Positions 47,600 to 59,846 of a DNA stretch of 64,000 bases are shown here, one piece after another. The number at the start of each line of letters is the position of its first letter. Position 1 is the stretch's first letter. The position numbers and the translations under genes were made by a program. Location: assembly GCA_028023455.1 (NCBI GenBank), contig JAQFVV010000020.1, positions 8,293,092-8,357,091 of the forward strand, given 5' to 3'. The notes below the pieces were generated by a model. That model was not told the DNA's origin, did not search any database, and saw only the letters and a program-made list of their open reading frames with translations. The DNA comes from Epiperipatus broadwayi. Its lineage: Eukaryota > Onychophora > Udeonychophora > Euonychophora > Peripatidae.

Positions 47600-50330
47600 A
47601 TTATTAGATCATCTACTAGCACTTAATAAATTTATATATTTATATGTAAGATTATAAATATGCTAGAGAAAAATTTGAGCCAAAGCTAAAATATAATGTT
47701 ATAATAAACATGCATGCAAAAATCTTGTATTAAAAAGCATTTCAAAGGAAGTAACATTGTATTGGGAGTTATTTCTGACTGGTTTCTTTTCCAAATATAG
47801 CATTAGCAATCATATTAACCCGATATGGGTGTACATAATTTTTTGTATGGTATGTATTTATACTATTTTCTTTTACACATAAATGAAACATGTTTTCTGA
47901 AAAAAATCGTGAATAATTTCAAATTATGATTTGAAAATTTGTAATTTATTTTAAAGCAAAATATGAACTTAGAATAAAGCCTATATATTTTTTCTAGGTG
48001 TTTTTATATCAAAATTTCCCTTTTCCATACATTACATAATAATTATTGTATTTATATTATTAGAAATATATCATTTAACTTTTTATTTGACATAAAATTT
48101 GGAAAAAACAAGAGCATCTATTTACCTCACTGTTATCTATAGGAGATGTGAGTAATCAGTTAATATATTTAAATTCCCATTCCCAGATAACTATTTTTGG
48201 ATTTTGCTTTTATTAATAAAAATTTGGAATTCAAAGCTGATTATTAGGTATAAAAGTGCGTTACTTCCACTGTTGAATTGCAAATCCTCATTGATAAACA
48301 AAAAAGCTAAAAATTGGTTTGAGGATAAGGATTAACAATTTGCTAATTCCTGATTACTCCAGCTTATTAAGCTTATTATAGATGGCTCATGTATATGTCA
48401 TTTAAGTAACTTTCTGAAGTGCTCAAATGTTTCCATAATTTTTTATAGATAATATTGGCCAGACTAGATAATTCTACGCACTGATGGTTAAGTTTTTCCT
48501 TGTTTTTCTTTGTAAGAATAACCAAATATCTATTTTTTGAACAATAACTGGTTTGCAAAATCACTAAACAATTACTTGAGGAATCTTTACTACCACTTCA
48601 ACTTTGATCAGAAAATAGTCATTAACCGGTCGTGAAAAAAAACTTTTTCAATCAATACAACTCTAATTTAGTTCAGTCAAAATAAAACTGTTGTTCTTCT
48701 CTACTATTTCATATTAGTACTCATGTGCCACTTTTTTCTTTATGGTTTTGAGTGTATATCTGAATGCTAGACTTCAGTTGTTTTTAATATAAATTTTATG
48801 TCTCTTGTTCATTAAAAAATCATACCAAAAGTACTCTTTTAACTTTTTCTTTGGACTGTGCTTACAATTTTATTAGCTTGTTAGATCAGCTTATTTTTAA
48901 TATTCCTCTTATTATCTGTGATTATTAGTCGTATACATATAGAAGAATGATATACCTAATTTTATAATTCTTATTCTTAAATTTAATCTATTATACAAAC
49001 AGTTTTTGAGTATTATGAATATTTCTTTGAAAAGATTTAGCATTAATTTTTTTTCTTTTTCAAAGCACGAGAGGGAGGGGGGCTAAAGTTTTTGTCACGT
49101 AACTGTAACTTGCCATTTGTTCTAATATAAAATTATTATATTTCATTTAAATTACAGTATTTGGGGATTTTTTTGTATTATTTAATCACAGACGTAAACC
49201 AGAAATAACATGCAGATTCAAAAGTATATAAAGATAATTTTGGAATATAGCAATAATATTAGTAACATAGGTATTCCATAACATTATTAATATCAGCATA
49301 TATGACTATGATGGAAGACTTCTATTTATATAGATGCGTTATTAAAATAAATATTGTTAGTTTTTTGTTGATGTTCTCTACATGTAGTGTCTGATAGATA
49401 TTTGCCATTCACTATTTTTTTTCCTATGTCAAATGCATGAACATTGTTGTAATCATTTTTCTGAAACCTGACTATTATTTGTAATGTTTCTAGCTATTAA
49501 TATGCTGTCACTCTTATCTCACTCATTCATTAAAGTGATTATGTGGAATTTGAAACAAACAACAATGCCTACTGATAATCCATCATGCCTAGATATTTTT
49601 AAGTCATGTATTATCATAGTGATCATTTGACATACCACAATTTATATATCTATATGGAAGCATTTTGCTTTACCTGCATAATAAGTAATGATAAGGAAAA
49701 GATAAAGTAGCTTTAAAATAAAGCTATTAAGTTACTCAAAGAAAAACAGGGAAAGAAGAGTCTTCAAAATCATCAGGTATGACAATTGGGAGGCGATGAG
49801 ATATTGAATAATTTTCCATCATTGTTTTACCCCTTAGCTAAGAATATTTATTTATCTATTACTAAATCATCCACTGAGCTGACTATGGCTTAGATGTGAA
49901 AAGTGTACAAATTTTATCCAGTCTGGATTCAAGCCTGTGTAACAGTTATCACAGATATGTTACTCCTTCATTATGTTCTTTTAAAATCATAAGTTGAAAG
50001 AAATTAATAAAACTGTCATATGCACATTTGTTATGACTTGAAATTTCAAAATATTTAAATATATAGCCCTAAGCAATAACGTTGAATAGCTCCATGTCAT
50101 TTACACACACACACACACATATAACTTGATATTAAAGTACTAAATCAAGAAATAAATCCTGATTAGCAGTAGCAAAGCCTATACTTTATTATAAATTCAT
50201 TTTTTTGATTTCCAATCATTGCATTGACTTTTAATCTATCAATTCATACTAACCTGGACTATTAATTAATACATTTGAATAGAAAGGTGAAATTACATGT
50301 TGAGATGCAATATAAACTACATTGTACAAC
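47600..50330. other. AT-rich DNA, nothing recognised
   Basis: Read on both strands. There is no coding signal, inverted repeat or repeat family beyond a short CA run at 50102-50120. Confidence 0.45.
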
Positions 50331-50790
50331 TGATGCTTTTAATAAGTTAAAAGGTAGAATATTTCATTCCTATGAATGTAGAGCTGTTATTTTATTTATT
50401 ATATGGAAGTGAGTCTTGGACTCCCTTTTGATGTAGCATTAAGGCATTAAAAAAAGTTCATTTAAGGATGCTAAATAAATTCTAAAAATACACTAGCAAA
50501 CATATGAGACCAATCAATATGTTTTTTAGCTTGCAGGATATGAATAGTCAACTATTGTAAAATTAGATTTTATAGGATTGGATATGTGGAACAAATGAAC
50601 AATGTAAGACTTTCTAAAAAATTATCTTATGATAAAGTAGAACATGATGTTCAGAAGAGAAGAAGCAGAAGTCCATTTGAATTATAAATATTATTTCAAC
50701 TGCACTTTAAAGAAATAAAATATTGGTATCTTTCATTATAAAAGTTTAGCTGAGGAAGGACTACAATGGATAATATAAGTGATGTCTTCC
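50330..50790 (+). pseudogene. LINE 3'-end remnant
   Basis: Traces on the plus strand include AVILFIIWK then a SWTPF-like step (the LLYGSESWT region), IKALKKVHLRMLNKF, IGYVEQMNNVRLSKKLSYDK and QKRRSRSPFEL. This order (Y-G-x-E-x-W, then G-H/Y-V-x-R-M, then R-L-x-K-x-L, then a basic RxRGRP-like stretch) is the C-terminal end of a class of AP-endonuclease LINEs. Stops interrupt it and no tail is evident. It may be the same kind of element as the endonuclease remnant at 14571-15015. Confidence 0.5.
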
Positions 50791-53490
50791 TAAAAAAAAG
50801 GTTTATTGCAAAAAAAGCTAAACTTCACAATAATTATATTGTTTCATAAATAAATTTTACGGATGAACGAATTGCTGTGTTGCAAAATATAAAGGACAGT
50901 AATGCATCCACATATTATATCTACAACCTGGGTTTGAATATTGAAACCTGTTAGCTAAAACAGTAAATTTTCACCATTTAGCAGTTTGTAATATCTTTTT
51001 CTTCATTACTTTTTTATAGTTGGAAAAATCTTTGTTCTTAAATAGTCTATTTTAAATGTCTCATCATTTACTTACTGGAGGTTTATAAGGTTGATATGAT
51101 TTAATTAGCTGAAAGAAAACTCTTATGGCTATGTGGTCGGAACATATTTTCAAGGTTTAAACCATCACAGAGTCACTAATATTGTTTGTTTCCTTCCTAA
51201 TTTTAATATTTCAACTTTGGAGTTGTGTCATATACTTATGTAAAGCCTTTCAATTGAATTTGAATTTTTTAAATTTATTCTCAATTTTAGTTGATGTTAT
51301 CATATTTAGTTACCTATTTTTAAAAAAAAATGATAATAAAAAAATGTTTAATCTTTTATTTGTTCTAGAACAATCAAAATTACTCAAAGATTTATATTCC
51401 TTCCTTAAATTTAATTATTGTTAAAATTCTATTAATTGTTAAATTTGTCATATTTTCATAAAAATAATTTTAAACCTGCTGCGATGAAAAATGTTTTTAA
51501 TATTTTTCTGGAGAAGTCTGCAAATGGAAAGGGGAGTAAAGAATTTTATGTTTCTATTATTATTGTTAAAGTTAGCTTTTATTCTTTGGTTTAACTATTA
51601 TTATTTTTGTATGAAGAATGTATCGAACTGTTGCTTTGATGAAAGAGTAAACGTCTTAGGAGGTCCCATTTATTATATTTTTAATTATTCTTTTTAATTA
51701 GTTTTGTTTCAGCATATTTTTTTTTTACATAAATTTAATGTGAATAATTTATCATTTTCATTATTTACATTATTCTTATAGATGGATTAATACAATTATG
51801 TATGTTATTTTAAAATTAGTAATCACAAAGTGTCCTTAAATTTCATTATGTCTTAATGTTTTTTTTTTTTTTTTGTCCCCTCATAATCAAATTCAAACGG
51901 GAAAAATTGCTTTTTAATCTACAGAAAGCTGTAGAGAAAAAAAAGATTAAACAAAAGAGCAACCGACTATGGTTTCTTTCAGCAAGTGCTGCTATCTGTT
52001 TGAATGCAGATTTTAACTACGATTAAGAATAGTATATCTCATACAGTTGCAATTATTTAAATTATAAATCTAATAGTTATACAAATTATTAAATAAGTGT
52101 CTGATGTTTTTTTTTTTTAATTTAAACAATATGGCTGTTGATTTGTAGCACTATTACGGACTTTTGTTTAAATTTTTCTAATTATTTGTCAAAAAATTGA
52201 TATTCAGTTATTTTACGTGATTGAATACTCCCTCTATAGGAATGCAAGTAAATACGATCTGGGAAAATATTAATAGAAAATTTAAAAAAAGGAGGGAGAA
52301 GATATATTAATTGTATTATAAATTCAAAATTTAATAACAAATGTATTCAAGTTTCTATGATCTACTTAAAGAAACCAACTCAAAATGAACAATTTTAATC
52401 GAAACAAGACTTTCCTTTAATATAAAATGACCATCTTAAAAAAATGTATTTTTTTTAATGGCAGACTTGATAATTAAAATCCACTTTTGAACATTAATAT
52501 TAAACCGTTTTGCCTGCAGCTCGTTGTTAGACTTCAAAGTGCTAGCGCTTAACTAACAAAAGCGAAAGGTCCATTTCTTAAAGCAGGAACTATTAAACAA
52601 GAGCTGTACGTGTTTATATAACGAAGAATGTAATTTATATATATCGATGGAAATATTTACTTTAAATCCAACTTTTATCTGTTTTATAATAAGATGATTT
52701 TATATTTAATCAAGTAGCGATTAATATATGCTATATTTAATTAAGATACTTTTAAAATAATAAAATCGGGAAAACTAGATTAAAACTGTTTTGTAATTTC
52801 GCTCGCAAGAATTTCTACCATAAGCACAGTTACAGTACTGTTTACTATGCAAATTATTAGCAACAAAGAAATTTAAAAACGTACTGCCATTGCATGATGG
52901 GATTGCGGTAAATTTTAATACTATATAAACTAATGAACACATTATTTTCTCTTTAAAAAAATGGGCAACCGACTTTTTATAATATTAATGAATGTCCTAC
53001 TAGATAAATTCGGGCAAGTAATTCATTACCTAGACATATTTTATTTTTTTAAGAAGAGGAATTATAAAAATTTGCAGTATTGTATATATTTTGAAACTTG
53101 TATGGTAGGGTATTAATTCATTAATAAAGTAATAAATTTACTTTTATTTTAGAAAAAGAATTTAAACCGATATTAATAGTTTTAGTTGTAGTATAAATGA
53201 GCATGTTGTAATGAAGAAATGACTATAGTAAATATATGAACACACACTTTCAGAATTTAAAACAATTCTTTAATTAACTCTGAAATCCATTGAACTTTCA
53301 TTACTTTTATGATTGGTTATATAACTGTAATATATATAGATTAAAAGAACTGTAATAATTTCTAACCTAATAAAAAAACTTAAGATCATTTGTTTATTCA
53401 TTGAAAAACGATTATTCGAAACAAGCCTGATTGAAAAATACAGACATTTGTACTGTATATTAAGTTTATATAATTCGCATAGTAAATATA
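50791..53490. other. AT-rich DNA, nothing recognised
   Basis: Short open frames at 51182-51697 are phenylalanine/leucine-rich translations of T-rich sequence with no domain. A 20-base T run lies near 51861. Confidence 0.45.
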
Positions 53491-53840
53491 GGAGATTTGA
53501 ACACCGACTTTCAAGCACTCTTCCACTATGCACGCCATCTCATACACTGGTACACATGACCACACACATGTAGAAAAGATAAATAATCACCAATATCTGT
53601 ATTTCGTTCTGAACCAGCACTCATCAGTTGGTCCAGATTATCATCTCCCGCACATATATATATAATCAGTGCTCAGTTTATATTAAGATAGCAAATCATA
53701 CTTTAATGGACAGGCTTCAATCTATTCCAACTCTTCAGCCATCCATACCATTGAAAATCTGATAATGGAAAGCCCAAATCCCATGCTGATGCCAATATTA
53801 TTGCCACATCCATGTAGACCTCAAGTCATAGGACCTTATC
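53491..53840 (-). mobile_element. Family D element, single-arm copy
   Basis: It starts GGAGATTTGAACACCGACTT, like the D termini at 4062 and 58719. It carries the ribozyme module and then AATCAGTGCTCAGTTTATAT, CTTTAATGGACAGGCTTCAA and ACCATTGAAAATCTGATAAT, all shared with 4240-4360. The second arm is missing. Confidence 0.7.
53578..53646 (-). ncRNA. Predicted hammerhead ribozyme, family D (53.6 kb)
   Basis: Minus strand: GATAATC and ACCAA upstream, CTGATGA (plus coordinates 53621-53627), stem II GTGCTGGTTCAGAAC (weaker than at 6 kb), GAAA (53602-53605), TACAGA, TA, then TTGGT and GATTATT. Inner stem I is perfect. Confidence 0.6.
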
Positions 53841-54054
53841 CATTTAAATATATAGGAGAGGGATGGGCAGGATGCAGGTTTAACATGTTATATGAAGAGT
53901 GCCTATATTTCAAATATTATAATTCACATAGATAATATAGTCTGATAAATGAATTTTATATAAATTGGGATGGCCAAATCTAATAGGTGAGACCTGATTT
54001 AGTCAAGTTGCACTTTAATAGCCATTTTACACATTCCAATTCATAAAAATCTTT

Positions 54055-54120
54055 TATTGTACATATATACACCTGTGTTTCGACTGTCCTAAAGTCTTCT
54101 TCAGAGCTATGATATAATGA
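54055..54120 (-). ncRNA. Hammerhead-like motif, family F (single copy)
   Basis: Minus strand: AGCT, CTGAAGA (plus coordinates 54098-54104), stem II GACT-TTAGGAC-AGTC, GAAA (54078-54081), stem III CAC-AG-GTG, TA, then a TATATGTACAATAAAAG tail. Core, stem II and stem III are good. I could not find convincing stem I pairing. Confidence 0.45.
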
Positions 54121-55385
54121 ACAAATTAAAATATTTATTCTAGTGTCAATGACAGTGCTTGAAGCAAATGTAGCTATAAAATTAGTTCATGGGGATATAA
54201 AGGCATAGAAATGGTGCAGAATAATTTTTAAATAACTTTCATGAATGTCTTTAAAGCTTGATGATGTATTTGATCCTTGATAATGTTTAAAATCTACAGC
54301 TAGAGTTTTAAAAAATGTAATAATTTCTAAGCTAACAAAAATTATTTTTGTGTATTTATGGTTATTTGAGTGCTGATTGGAAAGTAGGCATTTATAATTT
54401 AATATAGTAAATGACAGATTTGATTCTACTTCTCCATGTTTATCAAAGGTTGTTAAAAGGTTGCCTTAACGATGGATTGAGATTCTTATTGATATTGGGA
54501 TTGTAAAGGATTGACTGATTTTAATAATTATAATATAGTGTAAATTTAAATCTGTTGTTGAAATTATAAATTATAATAAGCAAAAAAGAAATATTGCAAT
54601 AATAACATCCTTCCATAATGACAACAACAAACCTTTAGAAATTGCTAGATCATAAAATGACTTCAATTCAAATCTGTCAAATTGGTAGAAACATTTAAGA
54701 CTACCATTAAGCATTTATAAGTTGTTTGCCTGAAGGCAAGTAGAGAAACTAAGCAATAGAATATTATGAGCCCGAGATAATCAGTAGTTGCAGATTTACA
54801 TTGCTTTCTAATCTTTTAATATATTTTAATATTTTAATTTTAAAGCTATGGAATAAAAATTAATGAGTCCCTTACTATATACCCACAATTCTAACAATAT
54901 CTAATAATTGGAGCAATACATTAAATGTGATAATAATATCAATGCAATACTCTTTAGTACCAAAGTAATCCACATTAAAGGTGATAAATATTTGAAAGGA
55001 ACACGGTTTTGCCTGTTGTCCAAGATTTTGTGTGAATAATAGATTAGACAATAATATTTATTAGTACAAATATCAAGTCAGTGTACACATCCATTCAGCC
55101 TCATTCAAATTGGATTGTAATTTAAATTCATGAGGCAGAGATAATTTCTACTCATTTTAATAATTTTATAAACAAACAACCAAATATCAAAAACGCAAAT
55201 ATTAAATTATGCAATGCTAATAAAATGTATTAATTGAATTGATATATTCTTTTAAAGTATGTCCTCCTATATCAGCACAATTCACAGATTCCTCTTTTTT
55301 GCATAGTGAATTTCATATTGTAAATCTATCACCAGTTTAAACAGTAATGCAGGCATTTTATATCTTCATTAATTACTTCTAATCA
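54121..55385. other. AT-rich interspersed DNA
   Basis: No gene or repeat family recognised. Confidence 0.4.
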
Positions 55386-55394
55386 AAAAGATTT

Positions 55395-55759
55395 GGGAAT
55401 TGTAATTTACACCCCATGTGGCTGCAAGTGGTGCTGTTTCCGTGTAAATGGTGCAGTTTTTTCATGCATAGCGTGGAGAAACATCACCACATAGTGGGCT
55501 AGATTGCTGGTAGCAGATGATGTGAGCTAGATGTGTTTTCATATGGCTATCAGCGCCACCAAGCAGGCAGTAGTGCTGGCAGCTACTTGGCATAGGCTAC
55601 TTGGCATAGGCTACTTGGCATAAGGTTCCTGTGCGTAAGCATGGTGAACAGTGCCATCTAGTGACTGGAACTTGCATCATTGCTTTTGGCCCCATATACT
55701 GAATATTTCTGTGTAAACAGTGTCACTTGTGGCCACATGGGGTGTAAGTTACAACTACC
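55395..55759. mobile_element. MITE-like element with 8-bp TSD
   Basis: Termini GGGAATTGTAATTTACACCC and, inverted, GGTAGTTGTAACTTACACCC extend into CATGTGGC and further imperfect pairing (~45 bp). AAAGATTT at 55387-55394 and 55760-55767 is an 8-bp duplication as made by hAT-type transposases. The interior is GC-richer than the surroundings and contains three tandem GCTACTTGGCATAG units at 55585-55626. No coding capacity. Confidence 0.78.
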
Positions 55760-55767
55760 AAAGATTT

Positions 55768-56995
55768 CTATTATTATTGACTTTTTAATTGACGAAATTA
55801 TTAGTTTCAGTAAAATAAAATTATTTGTTCCATTGCTTGATAAGATATGTGACATTTAAGCATCAAAATGATAGACTGAATATAACTGATCTGCTCAATT
55901 AGCCAAACTAATATTTTTTTTTTAATTTCAATTATAGAAAAACAAACCATTTTAAAATAAATATGTTAATTTTATCACTTAAAAAACTGTATACCAACGT
56001 TATGCATGTTTCTTATCAACCATATAAAAAATCATTTAAATATAAAACATACATGTTACTAATTACAGATCGCAGTTTTAAATAAAAATTTAAATAAATA
56101 ATACTTTTTCAAATTTGTTTACACATCAGATTCACTAATGGCATGCATTAAAATTAATGTTTTCCCATATTTATTCATTTTTACCATTGTGCAAATGCAG
56201 TTTTTTAAAATACAAGAGAATCCCCCAATTAATGCAAATTAAAACTAAAATGTTAATTTACGTAAATATATTCATGAGCAATGTTATGTGATTGTAATTA
56301 CCAATTTAGTTCACTAATGTATTTATTTGTATCTTTAGTTGTAAAAATAAAGTACTGTATTTTTTATATTTATATTTTTTTTATGTGTCAAAGCATCAGC
56401 CGGGAAGCGAACCCGCAAATACTGTATTTTTTGTTAATTAATCTGCACTAATAGACATTTAATTTTAACCATAAGCCAGAAAAATAAAATTAGAGGGCTA
56501 ATTGATGTAGATGTGAAGAAGAAACAATTTCAATTCTATATAAATTTTTGTGCTTTTTATTAGAATAAGTTTATTTATGTTTTTAAAAATTTGATTATAT
56601 TATTCATTAAGGAAAGATCTTTAAAGTTTTTCAAATTTATGTGCAAAATCTACTTAAGATAGAGTGAGAAAGTTTATAATTTAAATAATCTTTTATATAA
56701 TTCTAAAAAAAAATTTTACCCTATTTTTCTGCAGTAATTGTAATAATTCAAAAAAATGTTAAAACATTTAATAACAGAACAGGTTTGAAATTGTAATAAA
56801 GAAAATTTATTTAAAGCTGAATGCTTTCAATACTGAGTAATATCATAATCATAACATTATATGACTAAAGAAAATTGAGATTTAGATTTAAATTAGTTTG
56901 GAATATTAAATAATAGATTATCATAAAATCGAATTTTTTTGCAGTAGATTTACATAATAATCACAAATTGTTCACCACAAGTGCCTTTTTTTTTT
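55768..56995. other. AT-rich interspersed DNA
   Basis: Apart from the truncated SINE at 56380-56418, no feature is recognised. Confidence 0.4.
56380..56418 (-). mobile_element. 5'-truncated SINE
   Basis: ATGTGTCAAAGCATCAGCCG and GGAAGCGAACCCGC are the 3' end of the SINE family on the minus strand. TACTGTATTTTTT occurs on both sides (56352 and 56420) as a target duplication. Confidence 0.7.
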
Positions 56996-56999
56996 TAGA

Positions 57000-58040
57000 A
57001 AAAGTGGTGTTAGAGTTCTTTTTATTGATAGCATGATGATCTTTACCTTTCCCTTACTGTCATTTCTCTTGGAACAAATGATATCAGCTTTAGAGTTATG
57101 GCCTGATTGCATCTTATGATATAAGAAAATGGAAGAGTATGGATTGCTTTTCTTGGCCTGGCTGTCTTATAGATAACTTAGCTCAGGTTTCACCATAGTA
57201 AGTCTTCAAACAATTAAGTTCTTTGCAATTAATTCTGTACACTATATGACGTGAAGCCTCTCTAGGTATTTTGTCTTTTAAATTATTTAATAATTTATTT
57301 AAAGATGGAGGTGAGGGAAAACTGATATTGTATTTATTGGTGCAAATATTTTTTAAATGTACATGTGAGTTTTAACATATAAGGGAGACTATACCATTTT
57401 TATTATCAGGTTGAATATTTATAGGATGCAAGATTTTGTTATAAAAATTAGTGATAATTGCAGTTATGTGTTTAGAATTGTACTCAATGTTGATTAAGTC
57501 TTTAGTACATAGATCAGTATTGCTTCTCTGATCAACCTCAAATTTACACAGCTTTAGGTGTCTATGGAGAAAATCTTTCAGACCAGCATATTTATGGAAG
57601 AAGGAGTATTATGCCTAGGATGTATTGGGTTTTTTAAAATCATCCTATAATCTAAAACACTGTCCTGTCTGATGATATCTAAGTCTAAAAATTTTATGTT
57701 GTGCAGGAGCTCATCTTCCTTCTCAATAGTCCAAATTAGAGTGACTGTAGAAGCTAATTCAATATGGATTCTATTAATAGTTTCTTAATTAGCACATACA
57801 AAAGTATCATCCATGTATCTGGAATATAAGACAGTATTAGACAGACATTCAAATTTTGGAAGAATCAAATTCTCAAATTTGGATAGATACAGACTACAGA
57901 TAACTTCACTGAAAGGGAGCCCCATAAGACATCCATGATTCATTTTATTGTTTTATAATTAAGAGATGTGATTATTTTATCACTAATCCAATTTAATGTG
58001 TCTATAATAAAAGTTTTTTTCTTGATGTTATAATTGACTT
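57000..58040 (-). pseudogene. Penelope-like reverse transcriptase remnant
   Basis: On the minus strand the best block reads FENLILPKFECLSNTVLYSR, then YMDDTFVCAN (the catalytic Asp pair, coding near 57800-57830). After a stop come INRIHIELASTVTLIWTIEK, IKFLDLDIIRQDSVLDY, and a KNPIHPRHNTPSSIN region equivalent to the RKPTHT step that follows the FLDV motif in Penelope-like reverse transcriptases. Upstream, an MGLP-like sequence corresponds to the GxPMGSPLSP motif. The 3' part (57000-57400) has no identifiable endonuclease. At least six stops or frame changes are present. A hAT-like terminus abuts it at 58050. Confidence 0.72.
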
Positions 58041-58049
58041 GCTGTGAAA

Positions 58050-58117
58050 GGGTTGTTCGACGCTCAAAGGTGTCGCGACATGTCGCGACACACAAGTTGA
58101 GAACCACTGTTCTAATG
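58050..58117 (-). mobile_element. hAT-like terminal fragment
   Basis: On the minus strand it starts CAGTGGTTCTCAACTTG, the widespread hAT-type terminus, followed by TGTGTCGCGACATGTCGCGA, which contains a perfect TCGCGACATGTCGCGA palindrome. The opposite end was not found. Confidence 0.68.
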
Positions 58118-58718
58118 GATTATCTTTAAAATATATATTTTAATATGCTAAATCAAATAAACTTCTGAACCCAACTTTATTTATTGTAAAAAAAAAAAAA
58201 TTCTTCTATACTGCAATTTATCTAAGATAAAAAAAATTTTTTCGCAAAAATATGACAAAATAAAGAGTTTACTAAAAAATAATTAAAAAAGCATTTTTCA
58301 AAGATGTTTAAAGCAATCTACTATTTTTTTCTCCATTTCATAAGGTTATTTTTTTTTGATAAAACGAAAATTGCAATTTGTCATTTATAACATAAAGTAT
58401 ATATAAGTTAATTTCATAATTTTTGGAAACAAAATTTTTTTTGTTTAAAATTTATATATATATATATTATAGGGTAGTACTAAAAAACAAGTGTACACTT
58501 TATTTCTCATGAGTTTATAAGAAATTCAAGCATCAAAAGTGCCGCAAATGCCTGAGACTTTTGAGTTCCGAAGTTTTTCACTCTAAACTGGATTATGAAT
58601 AATGAAGATGTATATTTTTTAATTTTTAAAGACATTTTCAAAATGCTAAAGATATATAAATTTTTTTTCTTTCTACAGTACAGGCTTTTTCATACCTGCA
58701 CTCCAATATATAATATAT
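58118..58718. other. AT-rich spacer
   Basis: Poly-A and TA runs only (for example 58189-58200 and 58452-58468). No gene. Confidence 0.45.
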
Positions 58719-58806
58719 AGGGGGTTTGAACTCCGACTTTCACATGACCTCAATTATCCATGCTATCTCATAATGCTGATACCCTTGATCACACACATGT
58801 CGAGAA

Positions 58807-58873
58807 GATAAATAATCACTAATATATATGTATTTCATGCTAAACTAGCACTCATCAGTTGGTTCAGATTATC
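58807..58873 (-). ncRNA. Predicted hammerhead ribozyme, family D left arm
   Basis: Minus strand CTGATGA (plus coordinates 58852-58858), stem II TGCT-AGTTT-AGCA, GAAA (58833-58836), TACATATATA, then TTAGT. Inner stem I ACCAA/TTAGT has one mismatch and the outer helix GATAATC/GATTATT is kept. Confidence 0.55.
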
Positions 58874-58908
58874 ATCTCCACACATGATTGTTATATATGT
58901 GTGGAGAT

Positions 58909-58973
58909 GATAATCTGGACCATCTGATGAGTGCTGGTTTAGCATGAAATACATATATATTGGTGATTATTTA
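58909..58973 (+). ncRNA. Predicted hammerhead ribozyme, family D right arm
   Basis: CTGATGA 58924-58930, stem II TGCT-GGTTT-AGCA, GAAA 58946-58949, stem III region TACATATATA, cleavage predicted after 58959, inner stem I ACCA/TGGT and outer GATAATC/GATTATT. All invariant core bases are present. Confidence 0.62.
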
Positions 58974-59160
58974 TCTTTTCGACATGTGTGTGATCAAGGG
59001 TACAATCATATGTGGAGATGATAATCTGGACCAATTGAGTGCTTTAGCACGAAATACATTTATTGATGATTATTTATCTTTTTGATGGATCAAGTGTATC
59101 AGCAGTATGAGATAGCATGGATAGTTTAGAGTCTTGTGAAAGTCTGAGTTCAAAATGCTA

Positions 59161-59846
59161 AAGAGTAAATATTGTAAATCAGTCACAATTTGTTGCAGAG
59201 TTACATTCCAATAGTTATATTCTTCTTTATCATTCCTGTATGCTCTTTGCCTGCAGTAGTCTATTTAAAGTCTGATTTAATGATCAGTGAAGCAGATTAT
59301 TTTATCTTCTTCAATTTTATTTCTGCTTTGTAAATTATTTATATTTAATAAAGAAATAAATAATATTAATTACTTTTGTTTTAATTGTATTATATACATT
59401 AGAAGAAAAAAGCTTGTATGTTTATCCATTTATATATAAACGGTTACTTAGATTTTAGATTAAGTTTTGTAAAAAATAGAGATGGTTCTGAGAATAACTT
59501 GATTATAATAAGTATGGCATTTAGTTCTGTTAATTGTTCTTAAATTCAGTAAGTATCAACAGTTCTGTGGGGATATTTTATCTTTGGATTATAATGTGGC
59601 TTATGAAATATTACTAGTGGCTGATCAGCAACAGTTGCTTTAAATTCTTAATAAATCACTTTAAAAATTATACTGTAAATATAAATTACTATAACTCAAT
59701 ATATATATATATATGTAATTCATGAAATAAACCTTCCTCTCCTTCAAGCTATGAATAAATAATACTTTGTTGATAATGGTTCAAGAATAAACTAACTTTA
59801 CTTTTTATGTTTATAAGCTTATCCCTGCCAACATGATTGCAAATAT
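59161..59846. other. AT-rich spacer
   Basis: No gene; TA run at 59699-59714. Confidence 0.45.

Larger units (their letters stand above)
58719..59160. mobile_element. Family D foldback with three ribozyme modules
   Basis: Starts GGGGTTTGAACTCCGACTTT and ends GTGAAAGTCTGAGTTCAAAA, inverted. The left arm (58719-58880) is mirrored by 58900-59000, followed by a second, shorter rightward arm (59008-59160) starting again at GTGGAGATGATAATCTGGAC. Modules: 58807-58873 minus, 58909-58973 plus, 59019-59075 plus (the last has lost CTGATGA). Confidence 0.8.

Noticed and set aside
51182-51697. 80-aa and 68-aa hydrophobic frames as small membrane proteins
   Set aside because: Phe/Leu/Ile-rich translation is expected from T-rich sequence; no start context, conservation or partner was visible.
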